Assembly (NCBI RefSeq): GCF_022606355.1
Contig: NZ_JAHHZQ010000002.1
Span: 868,001-932,000, forward strand
Direction of reading: 5' to 3'
DNA: 64,000 nucleotides
Source: Leifsonia shinshuensis
GTDB taxonomy: Bacteria; Actinomycetota; Actinomycetes; Actinomycetales; Microbacteriaceae
The notes under the pieces were generated by a model. That model searched no databases. It was not told the origin of the DNA and saw only the letters and a program-made list of their open reading frames with translations. Both the position numbers and the translations under genes were made by a program. Below are positions 43,213 through 51,552 of the stretch, piece by piece (the stretch's first letter is position 1; each line of letters starts with the position of its first letter).

Positions 43213-44241
43213 ATGTCCCCTGAAGGACTCATCACGAGTGAGTTCGACGACGCCGCGATCATCGACGCCGATGCCGGCGTCGACGCCGGCGCCGCCGCCG
43301 GCGACGATCCCGACGACCTCGCCGACCTGGAGGTCGTGGTGCTCGACCTGACGGGCACCACCGTCGTCGACGACCGCCTGATCGAGCGGGCGTTCGAGCG
43401 TGCCGCCGACGCCGCGGGCATCGCCGACTCCGACGCCGAGTTCGCTCGCGCGCTCACGTTCGTCCGCGCGACGACCGGTCGGTCGACGATCGCGGTCTTC
43501 CGTGCCCTCAGCGGCGACGAGGACCAGGCCCAGCACGCCAACGCCGTCTTCGAGTCGTCGTACGCCGAGTTCGCCGCCGACGGTGGCGTCCGGGCCGTTC
43601 CCGGTGCGGAGGAGCTGATCCGTCGCCTGCGCGCGATCGGTGTCGCCGTCGTGCTGACCACGGGGCTCTCGCGGGTCACCGCCGACGCCGTCCTCGACGC
43701 CGTCGGCTGGCGCGACCTCGCCGACTTCACCCTCACCCCCGCAGAAGCGGGCCGCGGGGGACCCTACCCGGACCTCCCGCTGACGGCTCTGCTGCGCGCG
43801 GGCGCCTCCAGCGTCGAGGGGATGGTGGTCGTGGGCGACACCCCGGCGGACATCGCCAGCGGTCTCGCCGCCGGCGCCGGGCTCGTGGTGGGCGTGCTGA
43901 CCGGCTCGGGCGACGAGCGCTCGCTGACCGGTGCCGGCGCCGACGCCGTCGTCGCAAGCGTCTCCGACCTCGCCGAGCTGCTGGGACTGGACGACCTGGA
44001 GAGCGTCGACAGGCTCGACGACGACTTCGACGACTTCGACGAGTTCGCTGCGTTCGCCGAGGACGGGTCCGATGTCGTCGGCCCCGTCGACGGCCTGCAC
44101 GACCCGGAGGACGTCGACGACCTCGACGACCTCGACGGTGTGGACGAGACGCACGTCGTATACGTCGCGGACGACGTGCACGCCGCGCCTGCAGGGCAGC
44201 GGTCGGAGCGTCATCGGTCGGAGGGGCAGACCCTCCGGTGA
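43213..44241 (+). CDS. PhnX-like HAD hydrolase with acidic extensions
   Basis: The 342-residue protein has the HAD core of the TIGR03351 phosphonatase-like family: DLTGTTVVDD (catalytic Asp, near 47), a cap with the ATTGRSTIAVFRAL Lys-free loop, LTTGLSRVTADAVL near 150 and VVGDTPADI near 215. An Asp-rich N-terminal extension of about 40 residues and an Asp/Glu-rich C-terminal tail of about 85 residues surround the core, which family members of about 220 residues lack. Its stop overlaps the next start (GTGA). Confidence 0.87.
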   Translation: MSPEGLITSEFDDAAIIDADAGVDAGAAAGDDPDDLADLEVVVLDLTGTTVVDDRLIERAFERAADAAGIADSDAEFARALTFVRATTGRSTIAVFRALSGDEDQAQHANAVFESSYAEFAADGGVRAVPGAEELIRRLRAIGVAVVLTTGLSRVTADAVLDAVGWRDLADFTLTPAEAGRGGPYPDLPLTALLRAGASSVEGMVVVGDTPADIASGLAAGAGLVVGVLTGSGDERSLTGAGADAVVASVSDLAELLGLDDLESVDRLDDDFDDFDEFAAFAEDGSDVVGPVDGLHDPEDVDDLDDLDGVDETHVVYVADDVHAAPAGQRSERHRSEGQTLR

Positions 44242-45401
44242 CGATCAAGGCAGTGACCCCACGCGTCGTCGAGCCGCCGGCGAGCCTGGGGATGGGGGTG
44301 AGTGTGTACCCGTCGGCCACGGCGATGGTGTGGCCGGGCGAGGGGCACGCGCACGAGGCGGTCGCGGTTCCCGGGGTGCGGCTCGGACCGGGCGACACGC
44401 TCGTGGAGGTGGAGCTCGCGACCGTCTGCGGGTCCGATGTCGAGACGGTGCTCGGTCACCGGCCGGCGTCGACGCCGCTGGTGCTGGGCCACGAGCAGGT
44501 CGGGCGCGTGATCGCGCTCGGGCGCGGTGGGGCGAAGACGACCGACGGCAAGCGGGTGGTGCTCGGCGAGCGCGTGGTCTGGTCGGCGGCCGTGCCCTGC
44601 GGCCGTTGCGCGCGCTGCCGCCGCGGTGTGCCGCAGCAGTGCGCGAGCCTCCAGAAGTACGGGCACGAGCGCATGCGACGCGGCTGGGAGCTGTCGGGAG
44701 GCTTCGCGACGCACACGCACATCCTCGGCGGCACTCCGCTGGTGGCGGTGCCGGAGCACCTCCCTGCCGAAGTCCTCGCGCCCGCGTCCTGCCCCACCGC
44801 GACGGTCGCGGCAGCGCTCGAGGCGGCCGCGGCGATCGTCCCGCTCGACGGCGCTCTTGTGGTCATCGCGGGCGCCGGGATGCTCGGGCTGACGGCCGCG
44901 GCGATGGCGACGGAGGCCGGCGCGAAGGTGGTCGTGAGCGACCCGGTTCCGGAGCGCCGCGACGCCGCGCTGCTGTTCGGCGCCGTCGCGGTCGCCGACC
45001 CTGCCGCTGCACCGGGCTCGCGCTCCGGGCTTCCGCACGCGCTCGCCAAGGTCGGAGGGCGAGCTTCCGCGCCGTCCATCGCCCTCGAGCTCTCCGGCGC
45101 GGACTCCGCCGTCCGCTCGCTGCTCTCCGTCGTCGATGTCGGCGGCGTGCTGGTCCTCGCCGGGTCGGTGTCGCCCGGATCCGACCTGCCGGTCGTCCCC
45201 GAGATCCTCGTGCGGCACCTGCTGACCATCCGCGGCGTCCACAATTACGCGCCGCGACACCTGGAGGAAGCGGTGCGGTTCCTGTCGGACGCGGGCACGA
45301 AGTACCCGTTCGCACAGCAGGTCGGGGCCGTGTTCCCTCTCGCCGAAGTGGATGCGGCGCTGGCGAGCAGCGGGTTCCCCCGGGTGGCGGTGCGGCCGTA
45401 G
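44238..45401 (+). CDS. Zinc alcohol dehydrogenase, phosphonate-cluster type
   Basis: The 387-residue MDR protein has the structural-zinc Cys set [15 protein letters not shown] near 118, the catalytic-zinc site around TVCGSDVE and LGHE near 63-84, and the NAD loop [12 protein letters not shown] near 213. It matches TIGR03366 (proposed HpnZ), the alcohol dehydrogenase of the putative phosphonate catabolism cluster. GTG 44238 overlaps the HAD stop. With the FAD oxidoreductase it would handle an aminoalkyl- or hydroxyalkyl-phosphonate, but no C-P lyase or transporter is present. Confidence 0.9.
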   Translation: MTIKAVTPRVVEPPASLGMGVSVYPSATAMVWPGEGHAHEAVAVPGVRLGPGDTLVEVELATVCGSDVETVLGHRPASTPLVLGHEQVGRVIALGRGGAKTTDGKRVVLGERVVWSAAVPCGRCARCRRGVPQQCASLQKYGHERMRRGWELSGGFATHTHILGGTPLVAVPEHLPAEVLAPASCPTATVAAALEAAAAIVPLDGALVVIAGAGMLGLTAAAMATEAGAKVVVSDPVPERRDAALLFGAVAVADPAAAPGSRSGLPHALAKVGGRASAPSIALELSGADSAVRSLLSVVDVGGVLVLAGSVSPGSDLPVVPEILVRHLLTIRGVHNYAPRHLEEAVRFLSDAGTKYPFAQQVGAVFPLAEVDAALASSGFPRVAVRP

Positions 45402-45471
45402 GAGCCGTTTTCCTGAGCGTTCTCACATCTTCGAGTTCGTATCCTGGGATCCGCATGACCGTGAGGACCCC

Positions 45472-46128
45472 GTGATCGAGACCCCCACCGCCCAGAGCGC
45501 CACCGCCCAGAGCCCCACCGGCAGCCAGCCGCACCTCGCGCCCGCCACCGTCCCGTCGCCCGGGAGGCCGAGCCGCGTCATCAGCGCGCTGATCTTCTCC
45601 AGCCGCTGGCTGCAGGCGCCGCTGTATCTGGGGCTGATCGTCGCTCAGGCGGTCTACGTCTACGTGTTCGTGGTGGAGCTGTGGCACCTCACCGAGAAGG
45701 TCGTCTCCGACCCGACCCACGTCGACGAGGCCTACGTGATGCTCGCCGTTCTCGGGCTGATCGACGTGGTGATGATCGCCAACCTCCTGATCATGGTGAT
45801 CATCGGGGGCTACGAGACGTTCGTCTCGCGCGTGAACGTGAACGGGCATCCCGATCAGCCCGAGTGGTTGTCGCACGTCAACGCCAACGTCCTGAAGGTC
45901 AAGCTGGCCATGGCGATCATCGGCATCTCGTCCATCCACCTGCTCAAGACGTTCATCGCCGTCGGCGATCTCGGCGCCGCGAACGGCGGGTCGATCGACG
46001 GGGAGCGGTACACGTCTGTCGGCGTGTTCTGGCAGGTCATGATCCACCTGGTGTTCATCGTCTCGGCCGTGGCGCTGGCCGCGATCGATCGCATGTCGAA
46101 ACCGCGCGAGGCCGCGGCGGCGCACTGA
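45472..46128 (+). CDS. UPF0114 (YqhA) family membrane protein
   Basis: The 218-residue protein has four hydrophobic helices (starting [20 protein letters not shown] near 43, and [20 protein letters not shown] near 90) and the conserved GYETFVSR segment, all typical of UPF0114. A Thr/Gln/Pro-rich leader of 35 residues precedes the first helix. The family is widespread and of unknown function. GTG 45472 is chosen because GAGGA lies 6 bases upstream. Confidence 0.88.
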   Translation: MIETPTAQSATAQSPTGSQPHLAPATVPSPGRPSRVISALIFSSRWLQAPLYLGLIVAQAVYVYVFVVELWHLTEKVVSDPTHVDEAYVMLAVLGLIDVVMIANLLIMVIIGGYETFVSRVNVNGHPDQPEWLSHVNANVLKVKLAMAIIGISSIHLLKTFIAVGDLGAANGGSIDGERYTSVGVFWQVMIHLVFIVSAVALAAIDRMSKPREAAAAH

Positions 46129-46182
46129 CCCCGTGCGGTCGAACCGCTGACGTGCGCGGCCGCGTCGTGCCAGGCTGGAGGC

Positions 46183-46794
46183 GTGTCCGCCGACCCGCTC
46201 GCCCGCTTCTTCGAGCTGTTGCGTGCGCTCCCCGAGCCGTCCGATGCGGAGGCGCTGTACGGCGTTGACGTCGAGGGGCGGCGCCGGGAACGCAATCTCC
46301 GGCGCTACTTCGCGATGCCGCACGCCTCCGTGCTGCTGCTCGGCGAGGCCCCGGGCTGGCGCGGGATGACCGTGACCGGGGTGCCGTTCGTGTCCGTGCG
46401 GGAGGCTGAGGCGGGCGTGGTGCCGGGGCTGGAGCTTCCGGAGGATCCGCAGGCTCCGTGGGAGGCCTCCAGCAGGGTGGTGTGGGCGACGCTCCGCGAC
46501 TGGCGCGGCCCGATCCCGCTGTCGTGGCCGGTGTATCCGCTGCACCCGTTCGTGGCAGGCGATCCGCACAGCAATCGCACGCCGCGGCCTGCCGAGGTGC
46601 GGGCGGGCGCGCCGGTCGCACTCGAGCTGATCCGCGCGCTGGATATCGAGACCGTGGTGGCCGTCGGCCGCAAGGCCCAGGGCGCGATCGCGACGGCCGG
46701 CCTGGAGGCGCCCGCGATCCGCCACCCCGCTCAGGGCGGTGCGACGCAGTTCGCCGAGCAGTTGATCGAACTGAACAGGGCACTCACGCTCTGA
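46183..46794 (+). CDS. Uracil-DNA glycosylase family protein
   Basis: The 203-residue protein has the UDG-superfamily motifs LLLGEAPGWRGM (water-activating loop) near 50-61, NRTPRPAEV near 130 and RHPAQGG near 184. The GEAPG form and the lack of a 4Fe-4S Cys set resemble family 5-like or uncharacterised UDG proteins, so base specificity cannot be fixed. Its last 11 bases overlap the end of the convergent EamA gene. The GTG start at 46183 is tentative; CAGGCT sits 6 bases upstream. Confidence 0.8.
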   Translation: MSADPLARFFELLRALPEPSDAEALYGVDVEGRRRERNLRRYFAMPHASVLLLGEAPGWRGMTVTGVPFVSVREAEAGVVPGLELPEDPQAPWEASSRVVWATLRDWRGPIPLSWPVYPLHPFVAGDPHSNRTPRPAEVRAGAPVALELIRALDIETVVAVGRKAQGAIATAGLEAPAIRHPAQGGATQFAEQLIELNRALTL

Positions 46795-47686
46795 CGGTGC
46801 GCACGCCCGGGAGCCTCACGGTGAGCACGACCAGGCCGGCGCCGATGAGCGCGAGGCCGGACCAGCCCAGCGGTGACAGCCGTTCGCCGACGACCGCGAC
46901 GGCGAGGATGGCGGCCACGGCCGGTTCGCACAGGGTGAGGATCGTGGCCGAGCTGGCGCGGACGCGCGCAAGCCCGATGCCGAAGAGCACGTAGCCCAGG
47001 AACATCGGGACGAGAGCCATGTAGATCGCCACCGACACGGTGGCCGGACTGTCCAGGATCGGTTCTCCGGTGGCGACGAGGACGGGGATCAGGGCCAGGC
47101 CTCCCAGCCCGAACACGGCACCCATCGCGGCAGGCCGCTCGACTCCCCGGCGCATCAGGCGCTGCACGGCCCAGGTATAGAGGGCGTAGGTCGCACCCGC
47201 GACGAGCCCGAGACCGACGCCGCTCAGTGTTGCCGCTGCGCCGGAGTCGTTCGCTTGCAGACGGGAGAAGCAGAGCGCCGCGCTCCCGATGATCGCCAGC
47301 GCGGCCGAGCCGTACCAGCGGCCCGAAAGGGGCGCTTTGTCGAGGAGGCGTTCCAGCACGGCCGAGAAGATGGGCGCGGAGGCGATCGTGATCACCGTGC
47401 CGACGGCGACGCCCGCGAGGCGCATGGACGCATAGAACGCCAGTGGATAGACCGCGACCGAGACGGCCCCGAGCGCGACGAGTCCCCGAACGGGCCGAAG
47501 CCGGCGGCGCGAGGCCCACAGCGCGGGCACGGCGATGAGTCCCTGCAGGATGCCGCCGACCCCCATCGCGAAGGCGCCGATCGCGATCGGCGGAACGGCC
47601 GGAGCGAAGCTCGCCGCCGTCCCCGTGGTGCCCCAGAGGACGCCGGCGAGGAGGACGGCACCGGTTCCCGTCCACGACCGCTTCAC
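46784..47686 (-). CDS. EamA family transporter under TetR control
   Basis: The 300-residue protein has ten membrane helices in two EamA repeats (GVLWGTTGTAASF near 16 and the E-V-G-E-R-L segment VVGERLSPLGW near 268). It is the second gene of a TetR-EamA operon; GTG 47686 overlaps the TetR stop (GTGA). The repressor and its palindromic operator upstream suggest inducible export of a toxic or excess compound. The substrate is unknown. Confidence 0.87.
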   Translation of the reverse strand: MKRSWTGTGAVLLAGVLWGTTGTAASFAPAVPPIAIGAFAMGVGGILQGLIAVPALWASRRRLRPVRGLVALGAVSVAVYPLAFYASMRLAGVAVGTVITIASAPIFSAVLERLLDKAPLSGRWYGSAALAIIGSAALCFSRLQANDSGAAATLSGVGLGLVAGATYALYTWAVQRLMRRGVERPAAMGAVFGLGGLALIPVLVATGEPILDSPATVSVAIYMALVPMFLGYVLFGIGLARVRASSATILTLCEPAVAAILAVAVVGERLSPLGWSGLALIGAGLVVLTVRLPGVRTVRA

Positions 47687-48255
47687 AGGTCGGAGATCAG
47701 CTCTGCGGCGATGCGCCTGGCTCCGATCAGGCGGCCGGCGTCGCCCTCGAGACCGGCTCGGGCCATCGAGCCTTCGAGCAGGAAGGAGAGGTGCTCCGCG
47801 AGCTCGCCGGCGCGCGTCGCGTCGGTGAGCAGGGAGAGTTCGTCGCAGAGGAGGCGTTCGACCTCTTCCTTGTGCCGGCGCACGGCCTGTCGCCCGGGAG
47901 CGTCCCGGGGCAGCTCCGCAGCCGCGTTGAGGAGACCGCATCCGCGAAAGCCGTGCTCGTAGGCGGCGTCGGCATGGTCGATGTAGGCGTCGAACACCGC
48001 GAGCAGCCGTTCCGCCGGCGTCGTCGCCGCCTCCGCTCGGGCACGGTACAGTCCCAGCCACTCCCCGTGGCGGGCGTCGAGGTAGGCCTCCACGAGAGCC
48101 GACTTCGAGGCGAAGTTGTTGTACAGGCTCATCTTCGCCACGCCCGCCTCGGCCGTGATCACATCGATCCCGGTCGCCGCGACGCCGTCGGCGTAGAAGC
48201 GGCGCGCTGCCGCGTCCAGGATGCGCTGCCTGGCGCCGCCGCGGCGTGTGCTCAT
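47683..48255 (-). CDS. TetR family repressor
   Basis: The 190-residue protein has a TetR helix-turn-helix at 10-55 (GIDVITAEAGVAKMSLYNNF) and a C-terminal ligand domain with HGFRGCGLLNAAAELP near 100, a pattern of AcrR/QacR-like repressors. ATG 48255 lies 13 bases from the perfect 36-base palindrome at 48268-48303, so autorepression of this gene and the EamA transporter is the likely mode. Confidence 0.92.
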   Translation of the reverse strand: MSTRRGGARQRILDAAARRFYADGVAATGIDVITAEAGVAKMSLYNNFASKSALVEAYLDARHGEWLGLYRARAEAATTPAERLLAVFDAYIDHADAAYEHGFRGCGLLNAAAELPRDAPGRQAVRRHKEEVERLLCDELSLLTDATRAGELAEHLSFLLEGSMARAGLEGDAGRLIGARRIAAELISDL

Positions 48256-48267
48256 GATGACCGTCTG

Positions 48268-48303
48268 CTCCCTACTAGGTAGGTCAGTCTACCTAGTAGG
48301 GAG
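48268..48303. promoter_or_regulatory. TetR operator, perfect palindrome
   Basis: Arms 48268-48282 (CTCCCTACTAGGTAG) and 48289-48303 pair perfectly over 15 bases with a 6-base GTCAGT spacer. This is longer than most operators and lies just upstream of the TetR start on the minus strand. It is the clearest regulator-site pair in the window. Confidence 0.8.
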
Positions 48304-48464
48304 TGGGATGTCATCCCATTCCGCAGCTCAGGAGGCCGCCGACGCCGCGTAGGCCTGCGCAGCTGGACCCGCTGGCGGCGTCGACAATCGTCAGGCTTGA
48401 GGAAGAGCTCGACGCCGAACTGTGGCCTTGAAGACCCGCTGAGCACATTCTTCGTCGCGGCGAT
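48304..48464. other. Intergenic stretch with possible gene remnant
   Basis: No complete gene is visible. On the plus strand the frame ending at the TGA at 48429-48431 (LDPLAASTIVRLEEELDAEL, followed by WP and stop) reads like the C-terminal tail of a real protein, but no start or upstream coding sequence is present. It may be debris at the left edge of the 48.4-50.8 kb island. GGGATGTCATCCC is a short palindrome here. Confidence 0.35.
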
Positions 48465-49604
48465 CTATCGCGACCCCTCGAGCTCCGCTGCAAGTGAACG
48501 AAGGCGCGCGGCCAGGTCCACATCACCGGCAGGAGCGGCTGTGTCGATTCGTGGCTGACCTTCCTTTGCGAATCGAAGCCTGACCGAGGGGTGAACGATG
48601 AGGTCTTCAGCCTCGTCGGCGATCTCAGAGATCGATGTCAGCCCCTTGGTCGCGATGGCCCACCTCAAATATGCAATATCGTCTGCGCGCCTCAACGCCA
48701 TCGTTGTGACCGCAGACAGTTGTGCGCTCGCGACGACTCGTTGCCCTTCGAGTTGAACCATTACCCAATTGGCCAACGCCTTCGATTCTGTGACCCAGCG
48801 AGCGCGTCCGCGCATGGCGCGAGCGATGCTCTTCTGGAACTGCTCGAAATCGAACGGCCGGCGCTCGCCGCTCTTCTTGATGACCGTCTCGGGGTAGAGC
48901 AAGTTCGTGGGCGACCACCACGTCTCCTCCCGCTGCGTCTGCACCGGTGGCAGAGCGCGACTCAGCCGGGCGTAGTTGTGCTCTGCGAAGAGCCACGAGA
49001 GGAACGCTGTCGCATCCGCGAAACCGGCGTACTCGTCGGGGCGATGCGCAAGATTGATCTGCCCTCGAACCCCGAGGGCGTAAAGAACGTGGGGGATGCG
49101 CGTTGATGTGTCATTGAGGCTTCGCTCGACCTCCTCCATCACGATCACATCCCAGACCGCGACAGCCCCGGCGGCGGCCTCGTGCTCTGCACGTTCCCGG
49201 GCGTTCAGCGGGTCGCCGAGTTCACTGATTCGCTCGGCCAAGCTCGAGGTCACATCCGAGATGACTCGGCTGAGTTGCGCATCGGTTATGTGCCCCAAAG
49301 ACGCTCGACGTATGTCGCGCTGCAAGCGTGCAGGAGAGTACCGCGACTCGATCTTCTGATCCGTACTTCGGCGGATCCAGATCTCGGTGAGTGACGTCGT
49401 CCTTGTCGATTCCTCCGTGGTGAACGTGTGGCTTGTGTCCCGTGTACATCGACGTCGTCGTGTGATCCTGTCCCGAGTTGCGTTGACACGTGTGTAGGAG
49501 ACCTCAGAGCTCGATTCCACACCTGCCGCTCTGCAGATCGGACACTGGAACTTTGTTCTGGATGGGTACTCATCTCTCGCGGAGGATTCCATATTCGCAT
49601 CCAT
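48465..49604 (-). CDS. NrdR-like protein with two ATP-cone domains
   Basis: The 379-residue protein starts with a zinc-ribbon like that of NrdR: CPIC at 21-24, then RRRRC at 49-53 and FTTEE at 61-65, with His59 in place of the fourth Cys. NrdR has one ATP-cone and about 150 residues. Here a degenerate ATP-cone (about 70-185, SPARLQRDIRRAS) is followed by a second (about 240-345, IKKSGERRPFDFEQFQKSI). It is probably a nucleotide-sensing DNA-binding regulator. ATG 49604 has TGGAGA 6 bases upstream; ATG 49616 is an alternative. It is divergent from an IMPase-like gene. Confidence 0.75.
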   Translation of the reverse strand: MDANMESSARDEYPSRTKFQCPICRAAGVESSSEVSYTRVNATRDRITRRRRCTRDTSHTFTTEESTRTTSLTEIWIRRSTDQKIESRYSPARLQRDIRRASLGHITDAQLSRVISDVTSSLAERISELGDPLNARERAEHEAAAGAVAVWDVIVMEEVERSLNDTSTRIPHVLYALGVRGQINLAHRPDEYAGFADATAFLSWLFAEHNYARLSRALPPVQTQREETWWSPTNLLYPETVIKKSGERRPFDFEQFQKSIARAMRGRARWVTESKALANWVMVQLEGQRVVASAQLSAVTTMALRRADDIAYLRWAIATKGLTSISEIADEAEDLIVHPSVRLRFAKEGQPRIDTAAPAGDVDLAARLRSLAAELEGSR

Positions 49605-49668
49605 ATATGTCTCCATTCGGGCGGGACTAGGGAGAGCGCGTGTGTCAGAAAACTATATCTGTACTGCC
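49598..49668. promoter_or_regulatory. AT-rich divergent control region
   Basis: Between the NrdR-like and phosphatase-like genes, ATCCATATATGTC (around 49598-49611) and AAACTATATCTGTA (around 49649-49663) are both AT-rich and resemble NrdR-box half-sites (ACTATAT-type), about 51 bases apart. This region is much lower in GC than its surroundings. The zinc-ribbon protein may bind here, but the match to the NrdR box is loose. Confidence 0.4.
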
Positions 49669-49758
49669 TCGAAACTCGCGCAGATATTCGTTGTTTGCAA
49701 CCGATTTTGGTGCGACACTGAAAGAGCCAACGTCGGCCTCATAGCGCAGGAGACAGAC

Positions 49759-50781
49759 TTGACCATCACCGCATTCGGATCGGACTCGGGCAGCTACCCT
49801 GACGCTCTGGCCCGCTGCCTTCAGATCGCTCAAATCATCGCCGCACGGACCGCTCGCCGCATGAACGCATTCATGATCGCCGACGACGACCCTTTCGCGG
49901 AAGTCGACACAGACCGCCAGGACCACTCCGGCTCCAAGGCGATCCGAATCGATACCCACCTCGGCGAATTCGTGAACGAGCTCATCAAGTCGCACGAGCT
50001 CATGGAGCTCGCCCTTGGCCCGATCACGTGCTTCCAGGAAGAGCGCCGCGCGGCATACAGCTCTCGCGACGATCGTGCCCACGTCCGCGTCATCGTCGAC
50101 CCCCTTGATGGCTCTAGCATTCTCGGAGCTTTCGGTACCGGGTGCGTCTCGGTCCTGGTGTACTCGAATCTCAACAGCAAGGGAGAGTGGCGCCTCTACG
50201 CGGGCGCGATCGCGCTCAACTCGGGGATACTGTTCTCCTACAAAGTTCGACGTCGCACGATTCGAAAGCCGGAGATCGACGCCGAGATTTTCGCACACAC
50301 GTTCAACCCGCACCCTTCCGGCGATGCCGGCACCGACCCGGACCTCGCCTTCAAGGCGTTCGATCTCGAGGACCGGAATCTCCGCAAGAAGGACGGTGTG
50401 AGCCTGATCAGCGCATCCGCCTCCGAAGGTCGCCGTATCCGCGCCGCCGAATACCTTGGCAGCATCCTCCCCTCGTTGAAGTTTCAAGGATCGTTCGCCG
50501 GCAACCTCTCCATCTGGGGCGCCCTGCTCGGAACGGCCTCCGTCATTCACGACCCCGAAAGGGCCACGCTTCACGACGCGAACTACGTCGTCTTTCTGTC
50601 CGCAACGGACTGGCATGTCTACGATGCGACGACGAACCACCCGCTGGACATCGATGGACTCTTCAACATCGAACCTCAGGCGGGAGTCACGGAAGAGAAG
50701 CGCGTTCCTGCGATGATCGCCGTCCGCGATCCAGAGATCCTCTCGCGTGCCGAAAGCTACACCCAGCAGAGAAGCGCCTGA
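49759..50781 (+). CDS. IMPase/FBPase-like phosphatase superfamily protein
   Basis: The 340-residue protein carries DPLDGSS at 114-120, the metal-binding motif of the FBPase/inositol monophosphatase superfamily, preceded by an EE pair at 94-95 where that fold has its metal-ligand Glu and followed by the expected core strands. The rest is divergent, so the substrate (sugar phosphate, inositol phosphate or a nucleotide such as PAP) cannot be named. TTG 49759 is preferred for its AGGAGA 6 bases upstream; GTG 49642 would add 39 unlikely residues. Its GC is lower than its neighbours. Confidence 0.72.
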   Translation: MTITAFGSDSGSYPDALARCLQIAQIIAARTARRMNAFMIADDDPFAEVDTDRQDHSGSKAIRIDTHLGEFVNELIKSHELMELALGPITCFQEERRAAYSSRDDRAHVRVIVDPLDGSSILGAFGTGCVSVLVYSNLNSKGEWRLYAGAIALNSGILFSYKVRRRTIRKPEIDAEIFAHTFNPHPSGDAGTDPDLAFKAFDLEDRNLRKKDGVSLISASASEGRRIRAAEYLGSILPSLKFQGSFAGNLSIWGALLGTASVIHDPERATLHDANYVVFLSATDWHVYDATTNHPLDIDGLFNIEPQAGVTEEKRVPAMIAVRDPEILSRAESYTQQRSA

Positions 50782-50799
50782 CGTCGGTCAAACCAAGGA

Positions 50800-50830
50800 C
50801 CCTCGACGCGCTGACAGAGCGCGTCGAGGG
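50800..50830 (+). terminator. Terminator of phosphatase-like gene
   Basis: A 13-base perfect stem (50800-50812 with 50818-50830) and a 5-base GACAG loop lie 19 bases after the stop, followed by a short T-containing stretch. It separates the island from the PadR promoter. Confidence 0.65.
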
Positions 50831-50873
50831 TTCCGCGTCTTCTAGCGTCGGCCTCACCATGTTGCGCGGAGGC

Positions 50874-50916
50874 TTGACTTCACGGTCACTCCTCGCGTAC
50901 TATTCCACGTGGAATA
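50874..50916 (+). promoter_or_regulatory. PadR-MFS promoter with 16-bp palindromic operator
   Basis: TTGACT (50874-50879), 18 bases and TACTAT (50898-50903) make a good sigma-70-type promoter. TATTCCACGTGGAATA (50901-50916) is a perfect 16-base palindrome overlapping the end of the -10 and the transcription start. A PadR repressor binding there would block its own operon. Confidence 0.78.
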
Positions 50917-50957
50917 ATCCTCTCCGATCATCACTACGACCCGGAAACCCACGATCC

Positions 50958-51539
50958 ATGCCGCACACGCCCGCCCTGACCCCTCTCGCCGTCGCAGCGC
51001 TCGCGCTCCTCGCCGAGGGCCCGACGCACCCGTACGAGATGTATCAGACACTCGTGATGCGCTCGGAGGATCGGCTCGTCAAAGTGCGCCCAGGATCGCT
51101 GTACCACACGGTCGACCGGCTGGCCCGTCAGGGACTGGTGCGGGCGACCGGCACCGAGCGCGAGGGCAACCGACCGGAGCGCACCACCTACGAGATCACG
51201 GAGGAGGGCACCCTGGCTCTCGGCCAACGCGTCGCGGACATCATCGCGACGCCGGTCAACGAGTTCCCGGAGTTCCCGCTCGGTCTCGGCGAGGCGCACA
51301 ACCTGCCCGTCGAGACCGTGATCGACCTCCTGCGCAAGCGCGTCGGGCTGCTGCGTGCCGACCTGGCGCTGCTCGACGACGGCATCCACCGCGTCAGGGC
51401 GAAGGGGCTGCCCGCGAAGTACTGGCTCGACGTGCGCTACCTGCGCACGATGGCGGAGGCCGACGTGGCCGCGCTCGAAGCCCTCATCGACGACCTCGCC
51501 TCGGGAGAGATCTCCTGGGACGAGGAGAAGAAGCACTGA
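50958..51539 (+). CDS. PadR family repressor
   Basis: The 193-residue protein has the PadR winged helix (LALLAEGPTHPYEMYQTL near 15-32, then VRPGSLYHTVDRLARQGLV near 45-63) and a long C-terminal dimerisation helix bundle. PadR proteins often repress a neighbouring efflux pump and are released by its substrate. The MFS pump begins 13 bases after this stop. The ATG at 50958 is the only sensible start. Confidence 0.93.
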   Translation: MPHTPALTPLAVAALALLAEGPTHPYEMYQTLVMRSEDRLVKVRPGSLYHTVDRLARQGLVRATGTEREGNRPERTTYEITEEGTLALGQRVADIIATPVNEFPEFPLGLGEAHNLPVETVIDLLRKRVGLLRADLALLDDGIHRVRAKGLPAKYWLDVRYLRTMAEADVAALEALIDDLASGEISWDEEKKH

Positions 51540-51552
51540 GAGAAAGAATCAC

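Noticed and set aside
48465-49616. Canonical NrdR, repressor of ribonucleotide reductase
   Set aside because: It is more than twice the length, lacks the fourth zinc Cys, carries a second ATP-cone and is not next to nrdA/nrdJ, so it is not NrdR itself.
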